From assembly GCA_026004935.1 (NCBI GenBank), contig BPKC01000001.1, forward strand, positions 806,001 to 870,000: DNA of 64,000 bases. The letters are read 5' to 3'. Shown piece after piece: positions 20,187 through 29,226 of the stretch (the first letter of the stretch is position 1; every line of letters begins with the position of its first letter). The position numbers and the translations under genes were made by a program. A model generated the notes under the pieces. It had not been told where the DNA came from. It did not search any database and saw nothing but the letters and a program-made list of their open reading frames with translations. This DNA comes from Rhodothalassiaceae bacterium (GTDB lineage Bacteria > Pseudomonadota > Alphaproteobacteria > Sphingomonadales > Rhodothalassiaceae).

Positions 20187-21176
20187 ATGGCCAGCTTTCC
20201 GCCGGGCGAAAGCATCGCAACGAACGGGATCCGGCTCGCCGTCCACCGCGCCGGTCCGCCGCCCGGCGAGGCGCGGGCGACGGTGCTGCTGCTTCACGGC
20301 TGGCCGGAGCTCGCCTATTCCTGGCGCCACCAGATTCCGGCGCTGGCGGAGGCGGGCTTTCACGTCGTCGCACCGGACCTGCGGGGATTCGGCGAATCGG
20401 ACAAGCCGGCCGGGCGCGAGGCCTATCTCATGAGCGCCCTCGTCGGCGACGTCACGGGGCTGATGGATGCCATCGGCATCGAGCGGGCCGTCGTCGTCGG
20501 CCACGACTGGGGCGCGATCATCACCTGGGCGCTGCCCTTCTATGCGCCGGACAGGCTGCTGGCGCTGGCCGGACTCAACGTGCCCTTCCGCCCGCGCGGC
20601 AGCACGCCGATTCTCAAGGCCATCGAGGCCGTCTACGGCCCGCAGATGTACATCCTGCGCTTCCAGGAGGAGGGGCCGGCGGAGGCGATCCTGGAGCGCG
20701 ATGTCGCACGCACCATGCGCTTTTTCTACCGCCGGCCGCGCGCCGGCGAGAGGCAGGGCGGCGGCGCCTTCTCGACCCCGGACCTCGACCTGCTGTCCTG
20801 GCTGGAGCGCGAGGAGGAGACCTGGCCGGGCGAGCCGCTGCTCGATGAGCGGGATCTCGCCGTCTACGTCGAGGCGTTCCGCAAGGGCGGCTTCCGCCAG
20901 ACGCTCCACTACTACCGCAACCTCGACCGCAACTGGGAGGAGATGGCGCGCCACCAGCCGCCGATCGAGCGCTTGCGCATCCCGCATCCGGCGCTCATGA
21001 TCACGGCCGAGCTCGACGGCGTGCTGCCGCCGCGGCTGGCCGACGGGATCGAGGCGTTCTTCGAGCGCTACAGACGCGTCGACATCGAGGGCGCGGGTCA
21101 CTGGGTGCAGCAGGAAAGGCCCGCCGAGGTGAACGCGGCGCTCCTCGGCTGGCTTGCGGAAGACGTGGGCGTCTAG
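20187..21176 (+). CDS. alpha/beta hydrolase, epoxide hydrolase-like
   Basis: 329 aa from ATG 20187, preceded by GGGAGAAG. The oxyanion motif HGWPELAYSWRHQ (HGxP), the nucleophile elbow VVGHDWGA with Asp as nucleophile, and the C-terminal GAGHWVQQERP with the catalytic His match soluble epoxide hydrolases. Tyr residues in the cap (HYYRNLDRNWEEM) are consistent with epoxide-opening tyrosines. Cytoplasmic. It begins a plus-strand run into the GST and molybdenum hydroxylase genes. Related haloalkane dehalogenases share the Asp nucleophile, so the substrate is not certain. Confidence 0.87.
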   Translation: MASFPPGESIATNGIRLAVHRAGPPPGEARATVLLLHGWPELAYSWRHQIPALAEAGFHVVAPDLRGFGESDKPAGREAYLMSALVGDVTGLMDAIGIERAVVVGHDWGAIITWALPFYAPDRLLALAGLNVPFRPRGSTPILKAIEAVYGPQMYILRFQEEGPAEAILERDVARTMRFFYRRPRAGERQGGGAFSTPDLDLLSWLEREEETWPGEPLLDERDLAVYVEAFRKGGFRQTLHYYRNLDRNWEEMARHQPPIERLRIPHPALMITAELDGVLPPRLADGIEAFFERYRRVDIEGAGHWVQQERPAEVNAALLGWLAEDVGV

Positions 21177-21217
21177 CCGCGGGCCGGGTGCGCCGGAACG
21201 GAACAGGGAGGACCGGG

Positions 21218-21887
21218 ATGACGAAACCGAAGCTCTATGGTGCGCGGGTAAGCCCCTATTACGAGCGGGTGTGGCTCGTGCTCGACGCGAAGGGCCGGCT
21301 GGACGCCGTCGAGGAGGCGGGGGTGCCCGGCGGCACGCCGCAGGCGGGCGAGTACCGGGCGATCACTCCGATCGGCAAGATCCCGGCGCTGCATCTGGCG
21401 AATGGTCGGGTCATTCCCGAATCGGACGTGATCTGCCGCTACTTCGACCGCCTCTACCCCGAGCCGCCGCTATGGCCGGCCGATGCGGAGGCCGCGGCGG
21501 TTGTCGAGGCGGTCGCCCGCATCGCCGATCTCTACGTGGCACCCGAGATGGGCGCACTCTTCCAGGCCATGCGCGAGAACTGGCAGCCGGGGCCGAAGCT
21601 CGCCGCGGCGACGACGGCGCTGGCCGAGGCGCTGGGCAGGCTCGAGCACTTCTTCACCCTGACCGCGCCGAAGGATGACGAGGGCTGGACCTATGCGGAT
21701 TGCGCGCTGCTGCCGCTCGCCTTCTATTTCCGGCTGGCGGGCGACCGCTTCGCCTTCGATCCCTACGCCCATGCGCCCAGGATCAGGGCCTGGCACGAGG
21801 CGATCGCGGCCACGCCGCGGGCCGGGCGCTCGCGCGAAGGCATGCGGGCCTCGCTCGCCGAGCTCATGAAGCGGATGCAGGAGCAGC

Positions 21888-21895
<8 letters not shown>
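21218..21895 (+). CDS. glutathione S-transferase family protein
   Basis: 225 aa from ATG 21218, with CAGGGAGGACC upstream. The N-terminal thioredoxin-like domain starts [20 protein letters not shown], where the Ser of SPYY occupies the usual activating position. GKIPAL and [14 protein letters not shown] are the cis-Pro and glutathione gamma-glutamyl contacts. The C-terminal helical domain contains [12 protein letters not shown] with the N-capping Asp. Its end overlaps the next gene by 8 bp. The physiological substrate is unknown. Confidence 0.9.
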
Positions 21896-22414
<519 letters not shown>

Positions 22415-22415
<1 letters not shown>

Positions 22416-23218
22416 TGCAGCCCTTCGCCTTCGCGCGCCCGCAGACCGTGGAGGAGGCGGCGCGGATTCTCGCCGAGGCCGGCGGCGAGGCACGGCTGCT
22501 CGCCGGCGGCCAGACGCTGATCCCGACCATGAAGCAGGGGCTGTCGAGGCCGGGCGTGCTCGTGAGTCTGGCCCGCTGCCGGGAGCTTGCGGGGATCGCG
22601 GAAGAGGACGGCGCCATCGCCGTCGGCGCGATGACGACCCATGCCGCCGTCGCGGCCGACCCGTTCATCCGGCGGGCGCTGCCGGGGCTTGCGCGGCTCG
22701 CCGCCCTCATCGGCGATCCGGCCGTGCGCAGCCGGGGGACCATCGGCGGCTCCGTCAGCAATGCGGATCCGGCCGCCGACTATCCGGCGGCGCTGGTCGC
22801 GCTCGATGCCGAGGTCGAGACGGACCGCCGGCGGATCCCGGCGGCGGCTTTCTTCACCGGGCTGTTCGAGACGGCGCTGGAGGACGGTGAGATCGTGACC
22901 GCGATCCGGTTCCCTCCGGCCCGGCGCACGGCCTACGCCAAGTTCCGCCATCCGGCCTCGGGCTATGCGGTGGTCGGCGTTTTCGTCGCGGAGGCCGCCC
23001 ACGGCAGCCCGCGCGTCGGCGTGACGGGCGCAGGCGCCCACGCCTTCCGCTGGCGCGAGGCCGAGGAGGCGCTCGCCCGTCACGGCTGGCGGCCGGATGC
23101 GCTTCGCGATCTCGCGCTGGAGCCGGAGGGGCTCAACAGCGATCCGCACGCCGATGCGGATTACCGCGCGCATCTAGCGGGGGTGATGCTGCGCCGGGCC
23201 GTGGAGGCGGCGGCGTGA
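22415..23218 (+). CDS. FAD-binding subunit of a molybdenum hydroxylase (CoxM-like)
   Basis: 267 aa from ATG 22415. The FAD-binding motifs are LLAGGQTLIPTMKQGLSRP and the second flavin loop GTIGGSVSNADPAADYPAAL, followed by the CO dehydrogenase flavoprotein C-terminal domain (KFRHPASGYAVVGV). It accepts electrons from the CoxS-like partner. The next gene starts at the GTG overlapping its stop and is a thioesterase, not the expected catalytic subunit. Confidence 0.93.
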
Positions 23219-23700
23219 GCCGGACGCTTGCCGACGAGCCGCCGGTCGATGCCGATCCCGGGCTGCTCGCCCGCTTCCTCGACATCTTCAAGAGTCCGGC
23301 CTTCGATCTCGTGGGCGGCGAGGTGCTCGCGCTCGACGGGCGGCACGGCCGCGCGCGCCTGCGCTTCCTGCCCGGCGAGCATCTGCTCAACCCGCTCGGC
23401 ACCGTCCAGGGCGGGATGCTGACGGTGATGCTGGATTCGACCGCGGCCATTGCGGCGATTGCGAAAAGCGGGGTCACCGTCTTCCTGCCCACCCTCGAGA
23501 TCAAGACGAGCTTCATCGCCCCGGCCCGGCCGCGTCCGCTCATCGGCATCGGCCAGTGCATCCATCTCGGCCGCTCCGTCGCCTTCGTGGAAGGGGCGCT
23601 CTATGACGAGGCGGGCGGGCACCTCGTCGCCCGGGCATCCGCCACCGCGCGGCCCATTCTCATGGCCCGGGCCATGGCCGGAGGGGGCGTCAAAAGCTGA
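23215..23700 (+). CDS. PaaI-family hotdog thioesterase
   Basis: 161 aa from a GTG at 23215 that overlaps the coxM-like stop (GTGA). The hotdog core has NPLGTVQGGMLTVMLDSTAA, where HGG of the family appears as QGG and the catalytic Asp/Glu position is occupied by Asp. TLEIKTSFIAPARPRPLIG and the GRSVAFVEGALYDEAG strand follow. The family hydrolyses acyl-CoA thioesters. Coupling to the molybdenum hydroxylase subunits suggests aromatic or xenobiotic acid metabolism, an inference only. Its end overlaps the convergent lpxR-like gene by 11 bp. Confidence 0.85.
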   Translation: MSRTLADEPPVDADPGLLARFLDIFKSPAFDLVGGEVLALDGRHGRARLRFLPGEHLLNPLGTVQGGMLTVMLDSTAAIAAIAKSGVTVFLPTLEIKTSFIAPARPRPLIGIGQCIHLGRSVAFVEGALYDEAGGHLVARASATARPILMARAMAGGGVKS

Positions 23701-24760
23701 TGCTGAGGCCGGCGTGGCCGAAGGCCTGGCCTTCGCTCTGGCCGCGGAACTCCTTGCCGCGCAGGGTGTAGCCGTAGGTGAGCGCGACGTGACGCCAGGA
23801 AAGGCGCCCGCCGATGGTGAGCTCGAACAGCGCCCGCTGGACCGGCACCGTCACCGGCGCATCGCGCAGGAAGGGCCCCTGGAGCAGCCGGTTCCAGCCG
23901 ACGAGGCGTCCTCCGAGCCCGGCGAAGACCTCGAAGCTCGCGCGCCGGTCGGCCTCGGGCACGAACGGGCTGCCGACGATCATCGGCCCGATCCGGGCGG
24001 GCAGCCGCCGGCCGATGCGCCAGCCGCCCCGCAGCACCACGCCGGCATCCGCCGCCAGCGACACGGTTCCGATCTCCGCGCCCGCAAACGGGGCGAGCTG
24101 CAGCGCCGCGCCCTCCGGATCGCCGGCCAGCGTCAGATACCGGCTCTGGCGGTAGGCGAGCTGAAGCGCGGGAGAATTGGGCAGCTGATTCGCCCAGCCG
24201 AGCGGGCGCGGCGAATCGACGAGCTCGTGGACGGCGGTCTGCGTCTGGCGCGCGAGCGCGGCCGGCCCCACGACCCCCGCCGAGATCAGCCATTCGTCGC
24301 GGCGGTCGCCGGCAAGCGCCGTGCTGCCGGCCTCCAGATACAGCCAGCCCGCATAAGGCCGGTCCCCGAAGAGGGGCGAGGCCACCTTGATGGTCCGCGG
24401 CGTGTACATGTTCTGGCCGAGCGCGAAGAGATGCCGGTGGGCATGGGGTTCGGCGGCGAGATCCGCGCGGTCAAGGCCGAGGCTCAGACGGAGCAGCGCG
24501 TCGCTCGCCCGGTTCGGCCAGGGTGTCGCCCGATCGCGCGCCCGCCAGGTGACGACGAGCCGCGCGCCGTTCGTGTACCAGCGGTCCTCGCCGTCGCCGT
24601 AGAGGTCATTCTCGCTCTGGAAGGTCACGGTTCCGGCCGGTGCGGGAGCGGGTGCCAGGGTGCAGAGCAGCAGCGCGCATCCGGCAGGAAGAAGCCGCCG
24701 CGCCCGGAGCTTGCGCCCGCCGCGCGCGCGGGAGGCTTCTCGTGGGGGAATTCTGGTCAT
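23690..24760 (-). CDS. LpxR-family (DUF2219) outer-membrane lipid A deacylase-like protein
   Basis: 356 aa from ATG 24760, preceded by GGAGAGCGC. A signal peptide (LLPAGCALLLCTLAPAPAPAG) is followed by TFQSENDLYGDGEDRWYTNG, the LpxR/DUF2219 signature with the Asn and Asp that bind metal. A beta-barrel ends in a C-terminal Phe (GHAGLSISF), fitting BAM-dependent insertion. LpxR removes the 3'-acyloxyacyl group of lipid A. Its 5' side faces the PBP-like gene across a 345-bp divergent region with an AT-rich island. Confidence 0.85.
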   Translation of the reverse strand: MTRIPPREASRARGGRKLRARRLLPAGCALLLCTLAPAPAPAGTVTFQSENDLYGDGEDRWYTNGARLVVTWRARDRATPWPNRASDALLRLSLGLDRADLAAEPHAHRHLFALGQNMYTPRTIKVASPLFGDRPYAGWLYLEAGSTALAGDRRDEWLISAGVVGPAALARQTQTAVHELVDSPRPLGWANQLPNSPALQLAYRQSRYLTLAGDPEGAALQLAPFAGAEIGTVSLAADAGVVLRGGWRIGRRLPARIGPMIVGSPFVPEADRRASFEVFAGLGGRLVGWNRLLQGPFLRDAPVTVPVQRALFELTIGGRLSWRHVALTYGYTLRGKEFRGQSEGQAFGHAGLSISF

Positions 24761-25105
24761 GCGCTCTCCGTCACGGGTTGGCGATGCGGCACGGTCGCGA
24801 TGCCGCATGCTCCAATCGCGGGAAGATGTCCATTTTGCGGCCGCTTGACGAAGGCCGGGGGCCTGCGGCGCCGGGCGGCTGCTTCCGCAACGTTCCGGCG
24901 AGGCAACATATTACTGATCAACCGAGTGAGTTTTAAGCATTTTTAAATAAATTTTTTCACATTTTTTCCGCGGCAAGGGTGCAGGGGGCGGCGAATCGCC
25001 GGCAGTTGAGCCGGCAGTCCCGCCTGGCGCGGAAGGCGGCCGGGCAATCACCGCGAGAATGTCGCGCCGTCCCGAGGCACGAGAGGCGCAAGGGAGGGAA
25101 CGTCC
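24761..25105. other. divergent intergenic region with an AT-rich island
   Basis: 345 bp between the lpxR-like gene (minus) and the PBP-like gene (plus). Bases about 24904-24972 are strongly AT-rich, including TTTTTAAATAAATTTTTTC. They must contain or lie close to both promoters, yet I see no clear -35/-10 pair. GAGAGGCGCAAGGGAGG lies before the PBP-like start. Confidence 0.55.
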
Positions 25106-25975
25106 ATGAGCCTTCATGAGGAGGGGCGATCGGAGGATGCCGCCGGCAGCCGAGGGGGCTGCGCAAGGGTGGCCCCGCTCGTCGCGCTGACGGTGACGCT
25201 GCTTGCGGGCCTGATCGCGGCCGATGCGTCGGCAGACGGTGACGGCCTGGCATCCGCCTCCGCGGCGGTGGCCACCCCCTTCGGCGCCCTGCCGTCTTCC
25301 CTGATGGCCGGCGCCCGCCCGCCCGCCGGGCCGGCCTCCGGGAGCTTGTCGGCGGTGGCGGTGGAGCGGGGGGAGGTCAGACAGCTTGCGGCCTGCCGGT
25401 CGCTGTTCTTCGTCGTCACGCACGAGGCGGGCTACGCGCCGCCCGAGGACGGGCAGGCCCTGCGCGCGCTGCTGCGCGGCTTCTATCTCGGGCTCGAGCC
25501 GGAATGGCCCGACGGGCTGCGCGCCTATCCGCTGGCGCGTCCGGCCGACCATCCGGCGAGCCGCATGATCGAAAGGGAGGTGATCGCTGCCGCGCCGGCG
25601 GAAATCGCCCATCACTGGCAGGTGATGGCGCAGCGCTTCGGCCAGACTCCGCCGCCGGTGGTCGAAAGCCCGCGCCTGATTCTCGAGCTCGTGGCGCGGC
25701 GCCCCGGCGTCGTCGCGATCCTCGCCGGCGACGAGCTGCCGCCGCTGGCCCACTGGCCGCGCCAGGTGGTGATCGCGGCCACGCTCGGCGCCCCGGCGGC
25801 CCGCGCGCAATGCCCGCTCGCGCAGCGGCGGCTTGCCTCCGTGCGCCACGAGGGGCCGCAGTCCACCGATGCCACGGGCCTCCTGGCGGCTGCGGGCGGC
25901 CGCGCGAGTTCCGACGGTCGAGACCGGGCGGGCGGGCTTGGGCCATCGTTCGTGCCCGGTTACCGCGTCCCATGA
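25106..25975 (+). CDS. periplasmic binding-protein-like protein (PstS-like half domain)
   Basis: 289 aa. A hydrophobic segment at residues about 23-44 (VAPLVALTVTLLAGLIAADA) is a signal peptide or anchor. Residues about 110-220 align with the shorter protein at 28678-29151: both contain PLARPAD followed by PA, an HW dipeptide, G(Q/E)TPP and a following Leu-rich helix. That segment resembles one lobe of phosphate-type substrate-binding proteins. The C-terminal 50 residues are unlike the paralogue and low in recognisable structure. The stop overlaps the next start as ATGA, so the two proteins are probably made together. Ligand unknown. Confidence 0.65.
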   Translation: MSLHEEGRSEDAAGSRGGCARVAPLVALTVTLLAGLIAADASADGDGLASASAAVATPFGALPSSLMAGARPPAGPASGSLSAVAVERGEVRQLAACRSLFFVVTHEAGYAPPEDGQALRALLRGFYLGLEPEWPDGLRAYPLARPADHPASRMIEREVIAAAPAEIAHHWQVMAQRFGQTPPPVVESPRLILELVARRPGVVAILAGDELPPLAHWPRQVVIAATLGAPAARAQCPLAQRRLASVRHEGPQSTDATGLLAAAGGRASSDGRDRAGGLGPSFVPGYRVP

Positions 25976-27057
25976 GCAGGGCCCGCCGATCGCCGCCGCG
26001 CCCGCTTGCGCGCATCGCGCCGCCCGTGCTCGACGAGGCGCCGGTGCTGGCCGACTGGCGCGGCCGGCTGATCGTCGTCACGCTGCTGTTTCTCGTCGTG
26101 ATCGTCTTTGCCGTCATTCAGGTGGCCGGATCGGCGCATCGCGCCGAGCGCGCGGTGCGCGCGGTCGACGGCGACATCGAGGCCTTCCGCATGCTGTTCG
26201 AGGCGCAGGCGGCGCTGGACGAGCTCAAGCGCGCCGCCTTCGCGCTGGTGCAGACGCGCAGCGAATGGGCGCTGACGGAGACCGAGCGGGCCGAAAGCCG
26301 CTTCCTCGCCCTCGTCGAGCGCCTGCCCGAGGCCGACGAGATCGACCGCAAGGCGCTTGCCTACAATGCGAAGCGCGTGCGCGACCTGCTGGAGGATGTT
26401 ATCGCGCGCTCGGTGTTCGACGGCGCCTCGCGCATGAGCGAGAGCATGCATGCGCTGCGGGTGCTCTTCGAGGAGAGCGGCGAGATTCTGACCACGCTCC
26501 ACGCCAAGCAGGAGCGGGCGACCAGCGCGCGCCTCGCCGCACATGCCCGCGCGCTGGGATCGGCGGTCACCCGCAGCATCCTGCTGCTTGCGCTCACCGC
26601 CGCCTTCCTGATCGCCATGGCGGCGCTCTTCGAGTGGCTGTCCGCCCGGCGCCGGCGATTCCTGGCAAGGAGCGTCGCCGCCATCGCGGAAGGGGCGCGC
26701 GATCTGCGCTTCGGCGCCTACGACATCCGCAGCGATCTGGGGCGCACGCTGTCCCACCTCGAAGAGCTGCAACAGCAGCTCACCGACCTCGAGCTTGCGG
26801 TCTCCTCCTCCCAGCTCGAGATCGGGGACCTGCGCAAGAGGCATGCGGACGAGCGCAGCGGGCTCGAGCGCGAGCTTGCGGCCCTGCGCGAGGAGCTGGA
26901 GAAGACGCGCCTGCGCGAAGAGGCGCTGCGGGATCTGCTCGCCCGCCACGCCCCGGCCGTCGGGCGCGGCGATGCACCCGCACAAGGGGCAACCGATTCG
27001 CCGGGCGGGGCGGTGCATCCGCTGCGCAACCAGTCGCCACGCTCCGCCCGCGCCTGA
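25972..27057 (+). CDS. two-TM HAMP/coiled-coil transducer-like protein without output domain
   Basis: 361 aa from ATG 25972. TM1 (LIVVTLLFLVVIVFAVIQVA, residues about 33-53), a periplasmic helical region of about 150 residues rich in Glu and Ala, then TM2 (ILLLALTAAFLIAMAALFEW). A HAMP-like stretch (AAIAEGARDLRFGAYDI) leads into a long coiled coil with heptads (LEELQQQLTDLELAVSSSQ and ERELAALREELEKTRLREEA). The architecture matches the N-terminal half of chemoreceptors or histidine kinases, but there is no methyl-accepting, kinase, GGDEF or receiver domain before the tail. Coupled by ATGA to the PBP-like gene. Function unknown. Confidence 0.7.
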   Translation: MSRARRSPPRPLARIAPPVLDEAPVLADWRGRLIVVTLLFLVVIVFAVIQVAGSAHRAERAVRAVDGDIEAFRMLFEAQAALDELKRAAFALVQTRSEWALTETERAESRFLALVERLPEADEIDRKALAYNAKRVRDLLEDVIARSVFDGASRMSESMHALRVLFEESGEILTTLHAKQERATSARLAAHARALGSAVTRSILLLALTAAFLIAMAALFEWLSARRRRFLARSVAAIAEGARDLRFGAYDIRSDLGRTLSHLEELQQQLTDLELAVSSSQLEIGDLRKRHADERSGLERELAALREELEKTRLREEALRDLLARHAPAVGRGDAPAQGATDSPGGAVHPLRNQSPRSARA

Positions 27058-27349
27058 CGGCCGGCCGGATGCGGCGCGGACGGGCCGTCAATTTCCACAA
27101 CGGCTTGTTAAAACCTCAAGGCGATTCCGCGCGTCCGCCCAATTTCCAGAAAAACCATCAGTAGCATATTCCAAGCTTGGCAAGTAACGAACTACCAATT
27201 CTTCTAAGGCACCCCTCGTCAAGCCGCGGGCGTTCCCTTTTTAGCTTCCCGTTAACTTTATTCTGCGAGGATCCCTCCCGCTGTTGAGAGGGGCTGCCAT
27301 CCGCCACAAACCAGGAGAGGACGCCGTGATCATCACGAGAGGGACGGAC
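27058..27349. other. intergenic region before the porin operon
   Basis: About 290 bp. It is less GC-rich than its surroundings between about 27070 and 27270, with stretches such as TTTCCAGAAAAACCATCAG and CCCTTTTTAGCTTCCCGTTA. It probably carries the promoter of the porin/PBP-like/MCP operon, but I could not assign -35/-10 boxes, a PHO box or an intrinsic terminator. Confidence 0.5.
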
Positions 27350-28660
27350 ATGGCGCGCCGGCGCACAGCTTCTGCGGGTGCGCTCGCGCTTGCGTTGCTG
27401 GCCGCGGCTGCGGCCGGTACCGCGGCCGCCGCCCAGCAGCCGGCGGGCGACGACGAGGTCGCGCGGCTGCGCAAGGAGGTGGAGGTTCTCAAAGGGCTGG
27501 TCGAGCAGCTCGGGGCCGAGGTCGCGCGGCTCAAGGCCGAGAAGGCGGCCGGCGGCGGCGACGTCTCGGCCCTGCCGCTCGCCGAGCGCATCGACAGGCT
27601 GACGAGCAAGGTCGAGGCGGCCAATGCGCGCCTCGACGAGGTGGAGAATATCGTCATCGAGACCGACGAGAAGGTGGGTTCGCGCGCGATCGCCCATGCC
27701 TTCAACGCCGACAAGCTGGACATCGGCGGCTTCCTTCACACCGCCGCGACCCTGGTCGACGGGCGGGACAATACGGAGGTCGCCGTCAACCGCCTGACCT
27801 TCGAGCTGCTGGGACGCGCGCAGCTGTCGGAGAACTGGTCGGTCTTCGTGGCCCAGGCCTTCATCCGCGAATCGGACATCAACTACACCGATCCCTTCGG
27901 GCGCTTCGACCCGAATTTCAATGTCGTGGTGAAGACGCCGCTCGTCATCGCGACGGCAAGCTACCGTCAAAGCGACCTGCTCGCCATCGATCTCGGCCGC
28001 TTCATCACGCCGCACGGCATCATCAACATCGAGCACTTTCCGGCGATCCTGCTGGATACGGAGCAGCCGCAGTTCCTGCGCCCCTTCGGCGGCCAGACGA
28101 TCTTTGCGAACTTCATGAACGGGGCGCGGATCTCCGGGCAGACCTTCACGGGCTTCGGCGGCAAGGGCACGCTGGGCTACGCCGCCTATGTGGGCAGCTT
28201 CGTCAACAACGCCGACAGCTTCAACTACGGCGGCCGCCTGTTCTACAGCTTCGGCGACAGCGGGGTCACCGCGGGCCTCAATCTCGGCGGCGGCCGGCGC
28301 GCCGGCGAGGGTTCGCAGTACTGGCTGTTCGGCGGCGATCTGCTCATCGACCGCGGCCCCGTGCTGTGGAAGAGCGAGATCTTCGCAACCGACGAGGATC
28401 TGGGCGGCAACCGGCTCGCCTTCTACACCCAGCCCGCCTGGCGCATCGACGACCGCTGGACGGCCTTCTACCGCTTCGACTTCCTGGACGACGGCACCGG
28501 CACGGGCGACCGCATCGAGCATGCGGCGGGCATCACCTTCAAGCCGGATCCGGACATCCATCTCAGACTCATCTTCCACCGCGACCGGTTCCGCGCGGCG
28601 CCCGGATTCCCGAAGGCGAACGCCGAATCCTACCAGTTCGCCGCAACCTTCTCGTTCTAG
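27350..28660 (+). CDS. outer-membrane porin with N-terminal coiled coil
   Basis: 436 aa from ATG 27350, after GAGAGGGACGGAC. A GTG at 27326 with an even better ribosome-binding site (AGGAGAGG) would add eight residues. A signal peptide (LALALLAAAAAGTAAAAQQ) is followed by a coiled coil (DDEVARLRKEVEVLKGLVEQ and ERIDRLTSKVEAANARLDEV), then a beta-barrel of alternating aromatic strands ending FAATFSF with a terminal Phe. The coil-plus-barrel layout resembles DcaP-type trimeric porins. It lies 17 bp upstream of the second PBP-like gene, suggesting delivery of the same ligand into the periplasm. Specificity unknown. Confidence 0.78.
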   Translation: MARRRTASAGALALALLAAAAAGTAAAAQQPAGDDEVARLRKEVEVLKGLVEQLGAEVARLKAEKAAGGGDVSALPLAERIDRLTSKVEAANARLDEVENIVIETDEKVGSRAIAHAFNADKLDIGGFLHTAATLVDGRDNTEVAVNRLTFELLGRAQLSENWSVFVAQAFIRESDINYTDPFGRFDPNFNVVVKTPLVIATASYRQSDLLAIDLGRFITPHGIINIEHFPAILLDTEQPQFLRPFGGQTIFANFMNGARISGQTFTGFGGKGTLGYAAYVGSFVNNADSFNYGGRLFYSFGDSGVTAGLNLGGGRRAGEGSQYWLFGGDLLIDRGPVLWKSEIFATDEDLGGNRLAFYTQPAWRIDDRWTAFYRFDFLDDGTGTGDRIEHAAGITFKPDPDIHLRLIFHRDRFRAAPGFPKANAESYQFAATFSF

Positions 28661-28677
28661 GGCAGGGGAGGGACGCC

Positions 28678-29151
28678 ATGATGAGAGCATGCGCAGGCTT
28701 CCGGTACGCGGCGGCGCTGCTGCTGGCCGGAGTGATGCTTGCCGCCGGCGGGAGCCCGGCGGCGGCCGCCGAATACGCGGTGATCGTGAACGCCGCCAAT
28801 CCCGATGCGGGCAAGGGCGAGGCGCTGCGCGAGGTCGTCAAGCGGCTCTTTCTGAAGGAGCAGACGACCTGGCCGTCGGGCACGCCCGCCCAGCCGCTCG
28901 CGCGGCCGGCGGATTCGCCCGCCCAGAAGGCCTTCGTGGCCAAGGTGCTGGGCATGGATCAGGCCGCGCTCGACCAGCACTGGCTCAGACTGAAGCAGAC
29001 GAAGGGCGAAACCCCGCCGCGCGAGGTGGGCTCGGCGCTGATCCTGACGCGGCTGGTGAGCAAATACGAGGGCGCCTTTTCGGTCGTGAGCGCCGAGGAG
29101 GCCGCCGCTCTGCCGGAGGGTGTGGCGGTGCTGTTCCGCTTCACCGACTGA
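28678..29151 (+). CDS. short periplasmic binding-protein-like protein (PstS-like half domain)
   Basis: 157 aa from ATG 28678, with CAGGGGAGGGACGCC upstream. A signal peptide ends near GGSPAAAAEYAV. The mature protein (VIVNAANPDAGKGEALREVV, then TWPSG, PLARPAD, HWLRLKQTKGETPP and SALILTRLVSKYEGAFSVV) resembles one lobe of phosphate-type substrate-binding proteins. It is about half the length of a bilobal PstS, so it is a truncated or single-lobe form rather than an ABC-transporter component; no permease or ATPase is nearby. It is paralogous to the protein at 25106. Position between porin and MCP suggests a ligand-presenting role. Confidence 0.75.
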   Translation: MMRACAGFRYAAALLLAGVMLAAGGSPAAAAEYAVIVNAANPDAGKGEALREVVKRLFLKEQTTWPSGTPAQPLARPADSPAQKAFVAKVLGMDQAALDQHWLRLKQTKGETPPREVGSALILTRLVSKYEGAFSVVSAEEAAALPEGVAVLFRFTD

Positions 29152-29226
29152 ACGGGTCCCGCATCCCGGTGCGAACGGGGGCGCCGGGATGCGGGAACGG
29201 AAAGGCCGACGAAAGGGCGCACGCCG

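Noticed and set aside
27058-27349. A PHO box before the porin/PBP-like/MCP operon
   Set aside because: The direct repeat CTGTCAT-N4-CTGTCAT was looked for because of the PstS-like proteins. No convincing match was found, so phosphate control is not claimed.
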